Of a stretch of 64,000 nt of DNA, positions 1 to 8,228 are shown in pieces. Position numbers and translations under genes: made by a program. Position 1 is the stretch's first letter; the number at the start of each line of letters is the position of its first letter. The notes beneath the pieces were generated by a model. It was given only the letters and a program-made list of their open reading frames with translations, was not told where the DNA came from and did no database searches. The DNA is from JBOGXA01 sp050694175 (GTDB taxonomy: Bacteria; Actinomycetota; CADDZG01; WHSQ01), in assembly GCA_050694175.1 (NCBI GenBank), contig JBOGXA010000001.1, forward strand, positions 186,001 through 250,000, in the 5' to 3' direction.

Positions 1-306
1 CTCACCGGGTCCGACCGCAATAGGAGTGGGGCCGAACGGGCGTAGTATCGAGTGAGCGTTCCAGGGGTGGTGCGTCTTCTCGGAGTGGAGGGTCGTGGCG
101 CGTTTGCGGCACGCGACGAGCGATTGCAATCTGTTGGGGCCGCCTGCCGTTCAGGTGTGGTCCTCGCTCCTTCTCTCACCACCACTCTCGGACAATGGTT
201 CCCGAGCGCCCCCTTACTGGCGCGATGCGTGACCGGTTACGCGCCACCGGCTCGGAGCGCAACGTCGCGCACCCTTAACTCGAGCCAACCTGCCATGGAG
301 GTCTCA
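1..306. other. gene-free leader region
   Basis: No convincing gene is seen. A reading frame opens at a GTG at 52 and runs into the secreted protein that follows, but its first 85 codons lack any domain character and precede a good ribosome site, ATG and signal peptide at 307, so I treat it as the upstream region of that gene. No clear promoter hexamers or long hairpin could be picked out. Confidence 0.5.
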
Positions 307-2025
307 ATGCGAAACCGATTGATTGCAGTTCTCACACTCTTGGGTCTTCTGACCGGCGTTGCATTGATCGCAGGCACGTCCCAAGCGCGTATGACCGGAC
401 GATTCACCTACGACGCCGAACCGGGGCGCCCGCAACTCTCCGGCCCGGCCGATGCCAGGCTTCTAACCCAATCCGGGGGCGTGCGATCGCCCGCGAGAGC
501 TCCTCGTGTCCGGGCGGCGCAGAGCTCGGACGACATTCAGGTCAACGGCGACGACAAAGCCGATCCTTCGCAGCAGTTCGGGAGCGGCGAGGGCATGCCC
601 GCCAACGAGACCTCTATCGCGATCAACCCGACCGACCACCGCAACATCATCGGAGGGGCCAACGACTACGAGTCCGGCGTGGACTCCGTTATGGGGATCT
701 ACTCATCGTTCGACGCCGGCAAGACGTGGACTTGGAGCCGCCACACGCGCCAGGTAATCACGCCCGATCGCACGATGTACGGCTCGGGAGACCCGGTCAT
801 CGTGTTCGACAGCGAGGGAACCGCTTATTCCGTTTTCATTTCGTTCGGACGTGCCGACTGCACTTCGTACATCGGAGCGACACGGTCTACCGACAAGGGT
901 GTGACCTGGACGGTACCCGTCGATGCTGAGTCCGACGGCACCGGGTTGGTGGTGGGGGACGGGATCGTTGTGAAGAACGGCGGCCCCGCCGACTGCTCGA
1001 TCTTCCACGACAAGGAGTGGTCCGCTGCAGGACCGCGTCCGGAAGGAGTTCCCGTGGTCGAGGGCAGCGATCCCGAGCACATCAGCCCCGACCGGCTCTA
1101 CGTCACGTGGACGCGATTCGACTTCGGCCCCGGCGGGCTTGTCTACGTCGAGTCGCCGATCTACGAATCCCACTCGGACGACCAGGGTCGCCACTGGTCG
1201 GAACCGCAGGAGATCTCGGGTTCGTCGGCGGAGTTCTGCGCTCCCCAGCACGGTGACCCCGACACGCCTTCATGCGACGAGGACCAGTTCTCCGTTCCCG
1301 TCGTGGATCCGAGGACGGGCGCCGTCTACGTCGTGTACGAGAACTTCAATACCGACTCGACGGAGTTCAACCAGTACCTGCTCGTCAGATCGTTCGACGG
1401 CGGCGAGACGTGGGAGGGACCGTTCTTCGTCAGCGAGATCGCCGACGGGCCCGACAAGTACCCGGTGTGCTTTGGGAGCCAGACCCTCGATCACATGTGT
1501 GCGCGCACAAACGCGGCGGGGAACATCGACATCGATCCTCGAAACGGGCGCCTGTGGGTGACGTTCGCCGACAACCGCAACGGGACAATGGCGGATACGA
1601 ACACCGACGTCTTCGTTGTTCGCTCGAACGACGGCGGCGAGACGTGGACCGATCAGGAGCAGGTCACCAGTTCCGTCGACGATCAGTGGTTCCCGTGGTT
1701 GGCGGTATCGCCCAACGGGACCGTGGCCATCGCTTACTTCGACCGGCAGTACACGCCGCCGAAGCTCATCGACACGTCCCTGTCCGTCTTCTCGACAGCC
1801 GGATGGCTCACGAGAAGGGTGAGTGAAGTCTCGTGGAACCCGGACCTGGCCTTCAGGCTGGGCTTCTTCATCGGCGACTACAACGGACTCGATACGACCA
1901 ACACAAAGGCGTATCCGTTCTGGACCGATGCCCGCTTCGCCGAGCCGAACGTCCCGGGCAACAACCCACCGCACCAGCAGTCCGACGTCATGGTCGACGT
2001 CGAACCTCTGTCTACGAGGAGATGA
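307..2025 (+). CDS. secreted Asp-box (BNR) beta-propeller protein, sialidase-like
   Basis: 572-aa exported protein. The start was chosen at the ATG at 307 because GGAGG lies just upstream and the product then begins with a signal peptide (charged MRNR, hydrophobic core, TSQA cleavage region). At least five Asp-box motifs of the form SxDxGxTW are visible, near residues 134 (SFDAGKTW), 194 (STDKGVTW), 289 (SDDQGRHW), 362 (SFDGGETW) and 440 (SNDGGETW). Such motifs mark sialidase/BNR six-bladed propellers. The Arg triad of true sialidases was not identified, so glycosidase activity is not claimed; it may be a glycan-binding or other extracellular enzyme. It stands alone and is followed by two hairpins. 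Confidence 0.8.
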   Translation: MRNRLIAVLTLLGLLTGVALIAGTSQARMTGRFTYDAEPGRPQLSGPADARLLTQSGGVRSPARAPRVRAAQSSDDIQVNGDDKADPSQQFGSGEGMPANETSIAINPTDHRNIIGGANDYESGVDSVMGIYSSFDAGKTWTWSRHTRQVITPDRTMYGSGDPVIVFDSEGTAYSVFISFGRADCTSYIGATRSTDKGVTWTVPVDAESDGTGLVVGDGIVVKNGGPADCSIFHDKEWSAAGPRPEGVPVVEGSDPEHISPDRLYVTWTRFDFGPGGLVYVESPIYESHSDDQGRHWSEPQEISGSSAEFCAPQHGDPDTPSCDEDQFSVPVVDPRTGAVYVVYENFNTDSTEFNQYLLVRSFDGGETWEGPFFVSEIADGPDKYPVCFGSQTLDHMCARTNAAGNIDIDPRNGRLWVTFADNRNGTMADTNTDVFVVRSNDGGETWTDQEQVTSSVDDQWFPWLAVSPNGTVAIAYFDRQYTPPKLIDTSLSVFSTAGWLTRRVSEVSWNPDLAFRLGFFIGDYNGLDTTNTKAYPFWTDARFAEPNVPGNNPPHQQSDVMVDVEPLSTRR

Positions 2026-2032
2026 GATCGTC

Positions 2033-2061
2033 CCGGGGGGCGGTACGGCTCCGCCCCCCGG
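2033..2061 (+). terminator. strong GC hairpin after the propeller gene
   Basis: A perfect 11-bp stem (CCGGGGGGCGG paired with CCGCCCCCCGG) closes a 7-nt loop, starting 7 nt after the stop at 2025. It is followed by a pyrimidine-rich stretch (TCTCTTC) rather than a clean T run. Probable terminator for the plus-strand gene. Confidence 0.6.
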
Positions 2062-2095
2062 TCTCTTCGACGGCGCGCGATTCAACCCGCGTGAT

Positions 2096-2120
2096 TTTGA
2101 CGGGACATAGTCCCGTCAAA
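2096..2120. terminator. second hairpin between convergent genes
   Basis: Perfect 11-bp stem TTTGACGGGAC / GTCCCGTCAAA with a 3-nt loop. It lies between the convergent propeller gene and the carboxylase subunit and would present A/T-rich stem ends on either strand, so it may terminate both, mainly the minus-strand operon that ends at 2137. Confidence 0.5.
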
Positions 2121-2136
2121 CCACCAAACGATCGCG

Positions 2137-2430
2137 TTACCTGGAGTCGCCGCGGCCGGCGCGGCCCGAGTACTCGCGGCCCCCGAACGGAAACCGGGTC
2201 GAGAGCCGCCAGCGATCGTCCGCACTGAAGCGGTCGCGGTAGTCGTAGATCCCCAGCCCACGGGCGTGCGAACGACTTGCTCGCCGCCACAGCGACGCCC
2301 TCGTCTGCGCGCGCTCCGAGGCAACGATCTGCTCGAGGGTTTCTTCGATGGCGGCCCGCTCGACTTCAGTCGGATTTCCGTCTATCGACACGAGCTCGAG
2401 ATGCCGGCCGCGCCGGTGTAGCTCGCTCAC
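2137..2430 (-). CDS. acyl-CoA carboxylase epsilon-like subunit
   Basis: 97-aa protein encoded just downstream of the carboxyltransferase gene on the same strand (gap about 100 bp holding a palindromic repeat). The N-terminal part contains a GNPTEVERAAIEETL segment, which matches the GNPT-E-A signature of small actinobacterial acyl-CoA carboxylase epsilon subunits (AccE/PccE). The C-terminal half is basic and aromatic (DYRDRF, DRWRLSTRFPFGGR). Epsilon subunits bind and stabilise the biotin carboxylase/carboxyltransferase complex. GTG start. The assignment rests on the short motif, the size and the position; the tail is longer than I expect for the family. Confidence 0.65.
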   Translation of the reverse strand: MSELHRRGRHLELVSIDGNPTEVERAAIEETLEQIVASERAQTRASLWRRASRSHARGLGIYDYRDRFSADDRWRLSTRFPFGGREYSGRAGRGDSR

Positions 2431-2455
2431 CCGCCGCTCCCGATAGCTCGCGACG

Positions 2456-2505
2456 AACTTTGCGCGCTATGTCTCGCAGATTGTGACTGAGCGCGCAAAG
2501 TTGGG
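2456..2505. repeat. 50-bp palindromic element, family P, copy 1
   Basis: Arms at 2456-2468 (AACTTTGCGCGCT) and 2490-2502 are perfectly complementary (13 bp) around a 21-nt loop. A second copy of the same length lies at 48871-48920, sharing the stem sequence, a loop ATGTCT and a loop TTGTGA. It sits in the gap between the carboxylase beta and epsilon genes. Confidence 0.8.
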
Positions 2506-2533
2506 AGGGCGGGGTGGCTGCAGCAACGATCGC

Positions 2534-4126
2534 TCATAGGGGCATGTTCCCGTGCTTGCGCTGGGGGATCGTTTCTCGCTTCGATCGCAGCATCTCGAGC
2601 GACCTCATGAGCCGGCGCCGGGTGTCGGCGGGCTCGATCACGTCGTCCACGTAGCCTCGCTCAGCCGCGATGTAGGGATTCGAAAAACGCTCCTGGTAAT
2701 CGGAGATGAGTTCGGCGCGCTTGGCCTCTGCGTTGTCCGCGCCGGCGATGGCTCGGCGGTGGATGACGTTCACGGCTCCCTCGGCCCCCATCACCGCGAT
2801 TTCGGCTGTCGGCCACGCGTAGCTCACATCGGCCCGGATGTGTTTGGAGTTCATGACCACGTACGCGCCTCCGTAGGCCTTGCGCGTGATCACGGTCATC
2901 CGGGGAACCGTCGCCTCGGTGAACGCGTACAAGAGCTTCGCGCCGTGCCGGATGATGCCCGAGTACTCCTGTTCGGTGCCGGGCAGGAATCCGGGAACGT
3001 CGACGAACGCAACAAGGGGGATGTTGAAGGCGTCGCAGAATCGAACGAAGCGCGCCCCCTTCGTAGACGAGACGATGTCCAGTGTGCCCGCGAGTACCTG
3101 CGGCTGGTTCGCAACGATTCCCACGGGGTGGCCGCCCAGCCGGGCGAAGCCGCAGAGGATGTTCTGCGCCCAGTGCGCGTGCACCTCGAAGAACTCGCCG
3201 TCGTCGAATACCGAGCCGATCACCTGATGCATGTCGTACGGCTTGTTGTGAGAGGCGGGAATCAGCTCCGTGAGTTCGTCGCACATCCGCATTGGATCGT
3301 CGGTTGGGGGGAAGTAGGGGGGCGATTCGAAGTTGTTCGACGGAAGGAAGGAGAGTAGATAGCGCACCTGCTCCAGGCAGTCGTCGTCGTCGGCGGCAAC
3401 GAAATGAGCGTTGCCCGACTTCGATGCGTGACTCATCGCACCGCCCAGCTCCTCGTGGCTGACGGACTCGCCCGTTACGGCCTTGATCACATCCGGACCG
3501 GTGATGAACATGTGCGAGGTGCCGCTGACCATGAAATTGAAGTCGGTTATGGCCGGCGAGTACACCGCACCCCCGGCGCACGGTCCCATGATGGCCGAGA
3601 TCTGGGGGATGACGCCCGAGCACCGCACGTTGCGATCGAACACGTACCCGTAGCCCGCGAGAGACGCGGCCCCCTCCTGGATGCGAGCCCCGCCCGAGTC
3701 GTTCAGCCCGATCACCGGGGCCCCCGTCTCGAGGGCCAGATCCATGATCTTGCAGATCTTCTCGGCCATGACCTCTCCCAGCGAACCCCCGAAGAGCGTG
3801 AAGTCCTGAGCGAACACGAAGACCTTGCGGCCGTTGATCGTGCCCCACCCGGTCACGACCGCATCGCTGTAGGGGCGCCGACTCTCGATCCCAAACCCGT
3901 GGCTCCGGTGGCGGACGAGAGCGTCGGTCTCCACGAAGGAGTCGTCGTCGAGGAGCTTGGCGATCCGCTCCCGGGCGGACTGCTTGCCCCGCTCGTGCTG
4001 CCGCTCGACGGCCGTTTCGCCCCCACCGGCGCGGGCTTCCTCCTTGCGGGCCCTGAGGTCCTCGATGCGTTCCTCGATCGAGGGCAGACGGGGGGCCGGC
4101 TGCGGGGGCGTGGGTTCGGTGGCCAT
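2534..4126 (-). CDS. accD: acyl-CoA (propionyl-CoA-type) carboxylase carboxyltransferase beta subunit
   Basis: 530-aa biotin-dependent carboxyltransferase, full length for the actinobacterial AccD5/PccB group. It transfers CO2 from biotin to an acyl-CoA such as propionyl-CoA. The two oxyanion-hole glycine pairs are visible as GPCAGGA (residues 181-187) and RKAYGGAY (415-422), and the protein ends in the family-typical basic KHGNMPL tail. The alpha (biotin carboxylase/BCCP) subunit is not in this window. The gene is followed by an epsilon-like subunit and preceded by a 20-bp palindrome at 4151-4170 that could be its operator. Methylmalonyl-CoA epimerase at 7748 is consistent with propionyl-CoA carboxylation. 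Substrate choice between propionyl- and acetyl-CoA cannot be settled by eye. Confidence 0.93.
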   Translation of the reverse strand: MATEPTPPQPAPRLPSIEERIEDLRARKEEARAGGGETAVERQHERGKQSARERIAKLLDDDSFVETDALVRHRSHGFGIESRRPYSDAVVTGWGTINGRKVFVFAQDFTLFGGSLGEVMAEKICKIMDLALETGAPVIGLNDSGGARIQEGAASLAGYGYVFDRNVRCSGVIPQISAIMGPCAGGAVYSPAITDFNFMVSGTSHMFITGPDVIKAVTGESVSHEELGGAMSHASKSGNAHFVAADDDDCLEQVRYLLSFLPSNNFESPPYFPPTDDPMRMCDELTELIPASHNKPYDMHQVIGSVFDDGEFFEVHAHWAQNILCGFARLGGHPVGIVANQPQVLAGTLDIVSSTKGARFVRFCDAFNIPLVAFVDVPGFLPGTEQEYSGIIRHGAKLLYAFTEATVPRMTVITRKAYGGAYVVMNSKHIRADVSYAWPTAEIAVMGAEGAVNVIHRRAIAGADNAEAKRAELISDYQERFSNPYIAAERGYVDDVIEPADTRRRLMRSLEMLRSKRETIPQRKHGNMPL

Positions 4127-4150
4127 GGCGGCGAGTTTAGTGGAGGCGGA

Positions 4151-4170
4151 CTAACGACAAACGTCGTTAG
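4151..4170. promoter_or_regulatory. operator-like palindrome upstream of accD
   Basis: CTAACGAC-AAAC-GTCGTTAG, perfect 8-bp arms with a 4-nt spacer, starting 25 bp upstream of the accD start codon. The CTAACG...CGTTAG form resembles TetR-family operators. No regulator gene is adjacent, so the binding protein is unknown. Confidence 0.55.
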
Positions 4171-4366
4171 AGCGCATTCTCGTCGGCTGACGCAGGCAAA
4201 GGCCGTTCACAAGGGCGTGCTCGCCGGGCGGAGGGACGCAGTCTTGACCACGCGGTCGGGGGACGGCGATCCTTCTTTGACTCATCGGTCCGAGAAACTG
4301 CCAATTCGCGACAATTCCTCCCTCGTCGGGGCAGGGGCGAGGGGTGCGGGGTCGAAAAATCTGGGT

Positions 4367-5329
4367 ATGAGGGTGGTCGACCGCTTACGGCGCACGCGAT
4401 ACGGGCTCACCAGCTTCTTCGCGGGCAGGAACGAGGAAGAGGCATGTTTGGAGACGGCCCGCTCGGCGCGCTGCTATTCGAGAAACACCATCGCCGTGCT
4501 CGACGACAAGCTCGCCTTTTCAGCTGCGCTCATGCGCGCGGGCGAGGTCCGAGCCGCCTATCGCATGATGGAGGAGGCTGAGGCCGACGTCCTGCGCGAG
4601 GAGTCGACTCTCCGTGAGCGTGTGGACCGGGTGGCGGCCGCCGGCTCGACTCCGCGAGCCCGCATGACTCGCCTACGCCTTGCGCGTGTTCTGGCAACGG
4701 CCTGCTTGATGGGGGGCTCGATCGTCGGCGTCGCCGTAGCCGGTGCGATCGTCGATCGTCTGGCTCCCGGAGACGCGCGCGCCGAGGTGCCGGCCGGCTC
4801 GGCGCCCCGCTCCGACACTCCCGCCACGAAGCTGCGCGAGGTGGAATTGGCCCCCGGCGTGAAGGTCACGTTGAACCGCAGCCAGCTCCGCACCTTCCGA
4901 GCGATCCGCAACGGCCGGGCCGTTACCCACCACGAGGCGGAGCTGTTTCTGGCGAGCCTGCGGCCCAATGACGTTGGTGTTTTTCTGACCACCCTTCCTT
5001 CCGAGCGGGTCACCGCGTTTCTGGCCCACCTGCCCTCCGAGCTCGTCTATGAGCTGACCAAGAGGTACGGGATCACCGCGACTACCGGCGGCGAGCTCGC
5101 CGCGTTCGTGAAAGCCAAGGCCAAAGAGAAGCCCACGCAAGCCGAGGCCGAGGACGGCGAGTCGGAGTCCGAGGCCGACGACGCCGACGCCGGTGAGCCG
5201 GCTGAGGCGCCGGACGAGGCAGACCCGCAGCCCGGCGACGACGACTCGAAGGCGAACGACGGCGGCCCGGGGCGCCCGCAGGACAAGGGTGAGGCCAAGA
5301 TCGAGTTGCCGGAGCTGACCCTTCCTTAA
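4367..5329 (+). CDS. uncharacterised single-pass membrane protein with acidic C-terminal tail
   Basis: 320-aa protein from the ATG at 4367; the frame stays open upstream, so the start is uncertain. Residues about 1-100 are charged and helical, one hydrophobic segment (ATACLMGGSIVGVAVAGAIV) follows, then a roughly 110-residue region with two repeat-like units (ELFLASLRPNDVGVFLTTL and RVTAFLAHLPSELVYELT), and a tail very rich in Glu, Asp, Ala and Pro. The repeat-like helices faintly recall FliG/MgtE N-terminal helical domains; that is only an impression. The stop overlaps the stop of the convergent purM by 4 bp. No function is assigned. Confidence 0.6.
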   Translation: MRVVDRLRRTRYGLTSFFAGRNEEEACLETARSARCYSRNTIAVLDDKLAFSAALMRAGEVRAAYRMMEEAEADVLREESTLRERVDRVAAAGSTPRARMTRLRLARVLATACLMGGSIVGVAVAGAIVDRLAPGDARAEVPAGSAPRSDTPATKLREVELAPGVKVTLNRSQLRTFRAIRNGRAVTHHEAELFLASLRPNDVGVFLTTLPSERVTAFLAHLPSELVYELTKRYGITATTGGELAAFVKAKAKEKPTQAEAEDGESESEADDADAGEPAEAPDEADPQPGDDDSKANDGGPGRPQDKGEAKIELPELTLP

Positions 5330-6420
5330 GGGCGCCTGAAGGTACTGTCCCCGGCATTCATTCCGCCGACAAGGCCCACGGGCTCGATCCGGACGACACC
5401 AGACTCGGTCGTCACCGTGCCGATTCGCATCGCGTCGTAACCGGCCGAGTGGACGCAGGCGATGGTGTCGCCCACAGCCGTCTCCGGCACGATGACGACG
5501 AACCCGATACCCATGTTGAAGACGCGGAACATCTCCGCGTCGTCGACGTTGCCGGCGTCCTTGATGAGGCCGAAGATCGCGGGCGCACGTGGGAGTTCCT
5601 CGACGACGTAGCCGGCGTCGGCTTCGAGCCGGGCCAGATTCGCAAAGCCGTCGCCGGTGATGTGGACAAGCCCTCGCGTCTCGATCCCCGCATCCCATAA
5701 TGTCCGCGCCGCCCGAACGTAGATGCGTGTTGGCTCGAGGAGCTCCTCGCCGATCGTGCGTCCCAGCCTGCCCAGGTAGTCGTGGAGCTCGTACCCCGCG
5801 TCACGGAGCAGCACGCGACGGGCGAGCGTCAGCCCGTTCGAGTGGATTCCCGACGAGGCGATGCCGATCAGTGCGTCGCCGGCTTCAACGGCCCCCCCGG
5901 TGATCAGTCGCTCGGGATGCACAACGCCGACGCACGCTCCTGCCAGATCGAATGCGGTGGCGTCACCCTGAATGCGTCCGTCCGAGCCGATGATTTCGGG
6001 GAGCTGGGCCAGCTCACCTCCCGGGATCGCGACACCGGCCTCTTTGGCCGCGCCTCCAAGCCCCTCCAGGATCTGATCGGTTCGTCCGGCATCGAGGGTG
6101 TTGACCGCGAGGTAGTCGACCATTGCGATCGGTGTGGCACCGACGCAAATGACGTCGTTGACGTTCATTGCGACGCAGTCGAAGCCGATGGTGTCGTAAC
6201 GATTGAGCGCCGATGCAACGATCGTTTTGGAGCCGACTCCGTCGGTGGTGAGCGCGATTGCAATCTCGTCGGACAGCTTCAGCACGCTCGCGTAGCCCCC
6301 AAAGGTGGTCATGAGCTCGGCGTCCGGCAGCGTCAGTGTGGGGCCGAGGTGTCGGGCGATGGTCGCCAGCGCATCTCCCTGCCCGCGCACGCCGGCGCGC
6401 TCGTACGCTTCTGAGCTCAT
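5326..6420 (-). CDS. purM: phosphoribosylformylglycinamidine cyclo-ligase (AIR synthetase)
   Basis: 364-aa PurM, step five of purine biosynthesis: ATP-dependent ring closure of FGAM to AIR. Family motifs are clear: TTDGVGSK in the N-terminal domain, MNVNDVICVGA, GGELAQLPE, a glycine-rich HITGDGFANLARL (usually HITGGG), and FNMGIGFV. GAGGA lies immediately 5' of the ATG at 6420. No other pur gene is nearby; the gene follows an MFS transporter 39 bp upstream and may be co-transcribed with it and the epimerase. The D in place of the second G of HITGGG is a mild divergence. Confidence 0.93.
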   Translation of the reverse strand: MSSEAYERAGVRGQGDALATIARHLGPTLTLPDAELMTTFGGYASVLKLSDEIAIALTTDGVGSKTIVASALNRYDTIGFDCVAMNVNDVICVGATPIAMVDYLAVNTLDAGRTDQILEGLGGAAKEAGVAIPGGELAQLPEIIGSDGRIQGDATAFDLAGACVGVVHPERLITGGAVEAGDALIGIASSGIHSNGLTLARRVLLRDAGYELHDYLGRLGRTIGEELLEPTRIYVRAARTLWDAGIETRGLVHITGDGFANLARLEADAGYVVEELPRAPAIFGLIKDAGNVDDAEMFRVFNMGIGFVVIVPETAVGDTIACVHSAGYDAMRIGTVTTESGVVRIEPVGLVGGMNAGDSTFRRP

Positions 6421-6459
6421 TCCTCGAACCTACCGCAGGGCCACTCGAGGCCCGCGGAG

Positions 6460-7719
6460 TCATTGTGTGGGGCGGTTTGCTCGCACCCGCGTGGCGGCAA
6501 CGAACCCGAGTGCGGCGGGGATCGCCCCGACAAAGTAGGCCCATTCGAAGGAGGCCGACTCCGCGATGAACCCGACGATGGTCGGTGCGATCAGATAACC
6601 GAGATCGCCGGCCATCTGGTTGACACCAACCGCGGCCCCTGAGCCCCCGGCCGGGATGGCGTCCGCGAGCCAGCCGCCGGCCGCGGTCGCGCTCGCTGCG
6701 ATGCCGGCACCAATGGCCATCATGATGGGGTAGTAGGCCCACGAGCTCTCGACCTGACCGAGCGCCGCGGTCGCGACGGCCGCAACCGCAAGCGAGGGCA
6801 GCATGACCGCGCGCCGGCCGTAGCGGTCGGACGCGCGTCCGGCGACGAGGAGCACGATCATTTCTCCAAACGCGAGCATGGTGACTGCAAGGCCGCGCTC
6901 GCCCTTACTCAGTCCCAACTCTTCCTGCGCAAAGATCGTGCCGACCCACTGTGCCGGGCCCGAGATGGTCCACCACCCCACGAAGGTTGCGAACAGGGCA
7001 ACGACGTAGCGCCTGTCTCCGAAGAGGGACCGGGCGGCGCGAAGTGCCTCGAGTGGATGCTTTCGCTCTATCGGCCTCGCATCGGCCGGGTCGTCGCGCA
7101 TGACGACGTAGGCGATTGCCGTCGCCACGAGCAAGCCCGTTGCATAGAAGTGGAACGGTGCCGTCAACCCGAAGTACTGATTGACGAGCCCCCCGAGCAG
7201 GGGGCCAAAGGCGATGCCGACGAGGAACGACGATCGGAAAACTCCTGTTGCGCGGCCCATTGCGGCGGGCTCGATGATGCGGAGGATGCGGTTGTGGAGA
7301 CCGGCGATGAACAGCGCGCTTCCCGCACCCCCGAAACCTCTCGCCAGCACGAGCTGAGGGAAGTTCTGCGAGAAACCGACCGCATACGACGACGCGGTCA
7401 CGACCAGCAGCCCCGTCATCGTGCACGCGCGCTCGCCGAACCGGTCGACTACGAGGCCGCCGACGAGCCCGAACGAGAAGCGGGTTAGCCCGAACACGAG
7501 CTGGACGAGCCCTGTGATCGCCAGGCTCACACCGAACGACTTGGCGTACTCGGGCAGAACGGGGATCAGCATGCCGAAGCCGAGCGCGACCGTGATCGAC
7601 ACCGCCATGAGGTTGCGGAACTGCGGGTTCTTGAGCGGCGAGGGCGCTCCCGGAGTGCTCCGCTCGGACGGCGCCGCGGGCAGGCCCTCCTCGCGGACTT
7701 CGACGTGATCCTGGGTCAC
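6460..7719 (-). CDS. major facilitator superfamily transporter
   Basis: 419-aa integral membrane protein with about 12 hydrophobic segments in two halves. Typical MFS features are the loop 2-3 motif (GGLVVDRFGERA) and the matching loop in the second half (AGRASDRYGRRAVM). Its substrate cannot be inferred; drug or small-molecule efflux is the usual role of this type. It starts at GTG 7719, 28 bp after the methylmalonyl-CoA epimerase stop, and precedes purM on the same strand, suggesting an epimerase-transporter-purM transcription unit. Confidence 0.85.
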   Translation of the reverse strand: MTQDHVEVREEGLPAAPSERSTPGAPSPLKNPQFRNLMAVSITVALGFGMLIPVLPEYAKSFGVSLAITGLVQLVFGLTRFSFGLVGGLVVDRFGERACTMTGLLVVTASSYAVGFSQNFPQLVLARGFGGAGSALFIAGLHNRILRIIEPAAMGRATGVFRSSFLVGIAFGPLLGGLVNQYFGLTAPFHFYATGLLVATAIAYVVMRDDPADARPIERKHPLEALRAARSLFGDRRYVVALFATFVGWWTISGPAQWVGTIFAQEELGLSKGERGLAVTMLAFGEMIVLLVAGRASDRYGRRAVMLPSLAVAAVATAALGQVESSWAYYPIMMAIGAGIAASATAAGGWLADAIPAGGSGAAVGVNQMAGDLGYLIAPTIVGFIAESASFEWAYFVGAIPAALGFVAATRVRANRPTQ

Positions 7720-7747
7720 GGGGGAGACAACCGCGGCGCGGCGGGCC

Positions 7748-8152
7748 TCATTCCGGGGCCTGTATTAGCTCGACGAGAAGCCCGTGATTCGACTTCGGGT
7801 GCACGAATGCGACCATGTGGCCGCGCCCCCCCTCGCGGGGGGTCTCGTCGATGAGCTCGACCCCCTTTGTTTTGAGTTGTGTGAGCGTTGCCTCGAGGTC
7901 CGGGACCTCATAGGCGATGTGGTGCAGGCCTTCACCCCGGCGCTCGATGAACCTCGAGACGGTGCTGTCCGCAGTGGTTGCGGCGACGAGCTGTAGATGG
8001 GTATCGCCGAGCGGGAGCATGGCCTCCTCAACCCCCTGATCCTCGACTCGCTCGCGGTGGGAGACCTCCAGCCCCCAGATGCTGCGGTAGTGCTCGATGG
8101 CCTTATCCAGATCGGCTACCGCGACGGCGATGTGCTCGAGCCGGTTCAGCAT
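7748..8152 (-). CDS. mce: methylmalonyl-CoA epimerase
   Basis: 134-aa single-domain VOC-fold protein with the length and motifs of methylmalonyl-CoA epimerases: RLEHIAVAVADLDKA at the start with the metal-binding His, GEGLHHIAYEV in the middle with the second His, and KSNHGLLVELIQ at the end with the metal-binding Glu. It interconverts (R)- and (S)-methylmalonyl-CoA, linking propionyl-CoA carboxylase to the mutase. It is divergent from the thiolase gene at 8229 across a 76-bp gap. The mutase itself is not in the window. Confidence 0.9.
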   Translation of the reverse strand: MLNRLEHIAVAVADLDKAIEHYRSIWGLEVSHRERVEDQGVEEAMLPLGDTHLQLVAATTADSTVSRFIERRGEGLHHIAYEVPDLEATLTQLKTKGVELIDETPREGGRGHMVAFVHPKSNHGLLVELIQAPE

Positions 8153-8228
8153 GGCCGCATCCTACGGCCCGGCGCTTTCCGGACGCCCGACTTAAACTCA
8201 TGTCATCGGAACTGAAAGGAGTTCTCAA

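Noticed and set aside
1270..2085. 271-codon minus-strand frame inside the propeller gene
   Set aside because: The opposite strand carries a clear secreted Asp-box protein with signal peptide; this frame shows no domain.
3404..4366. Long open frame upstream of the acidic-tail membrane protein
   Set aside because: Most of it is antisense to accD; high-GC reverse frames are often open. The plausible protein begins near 4367.
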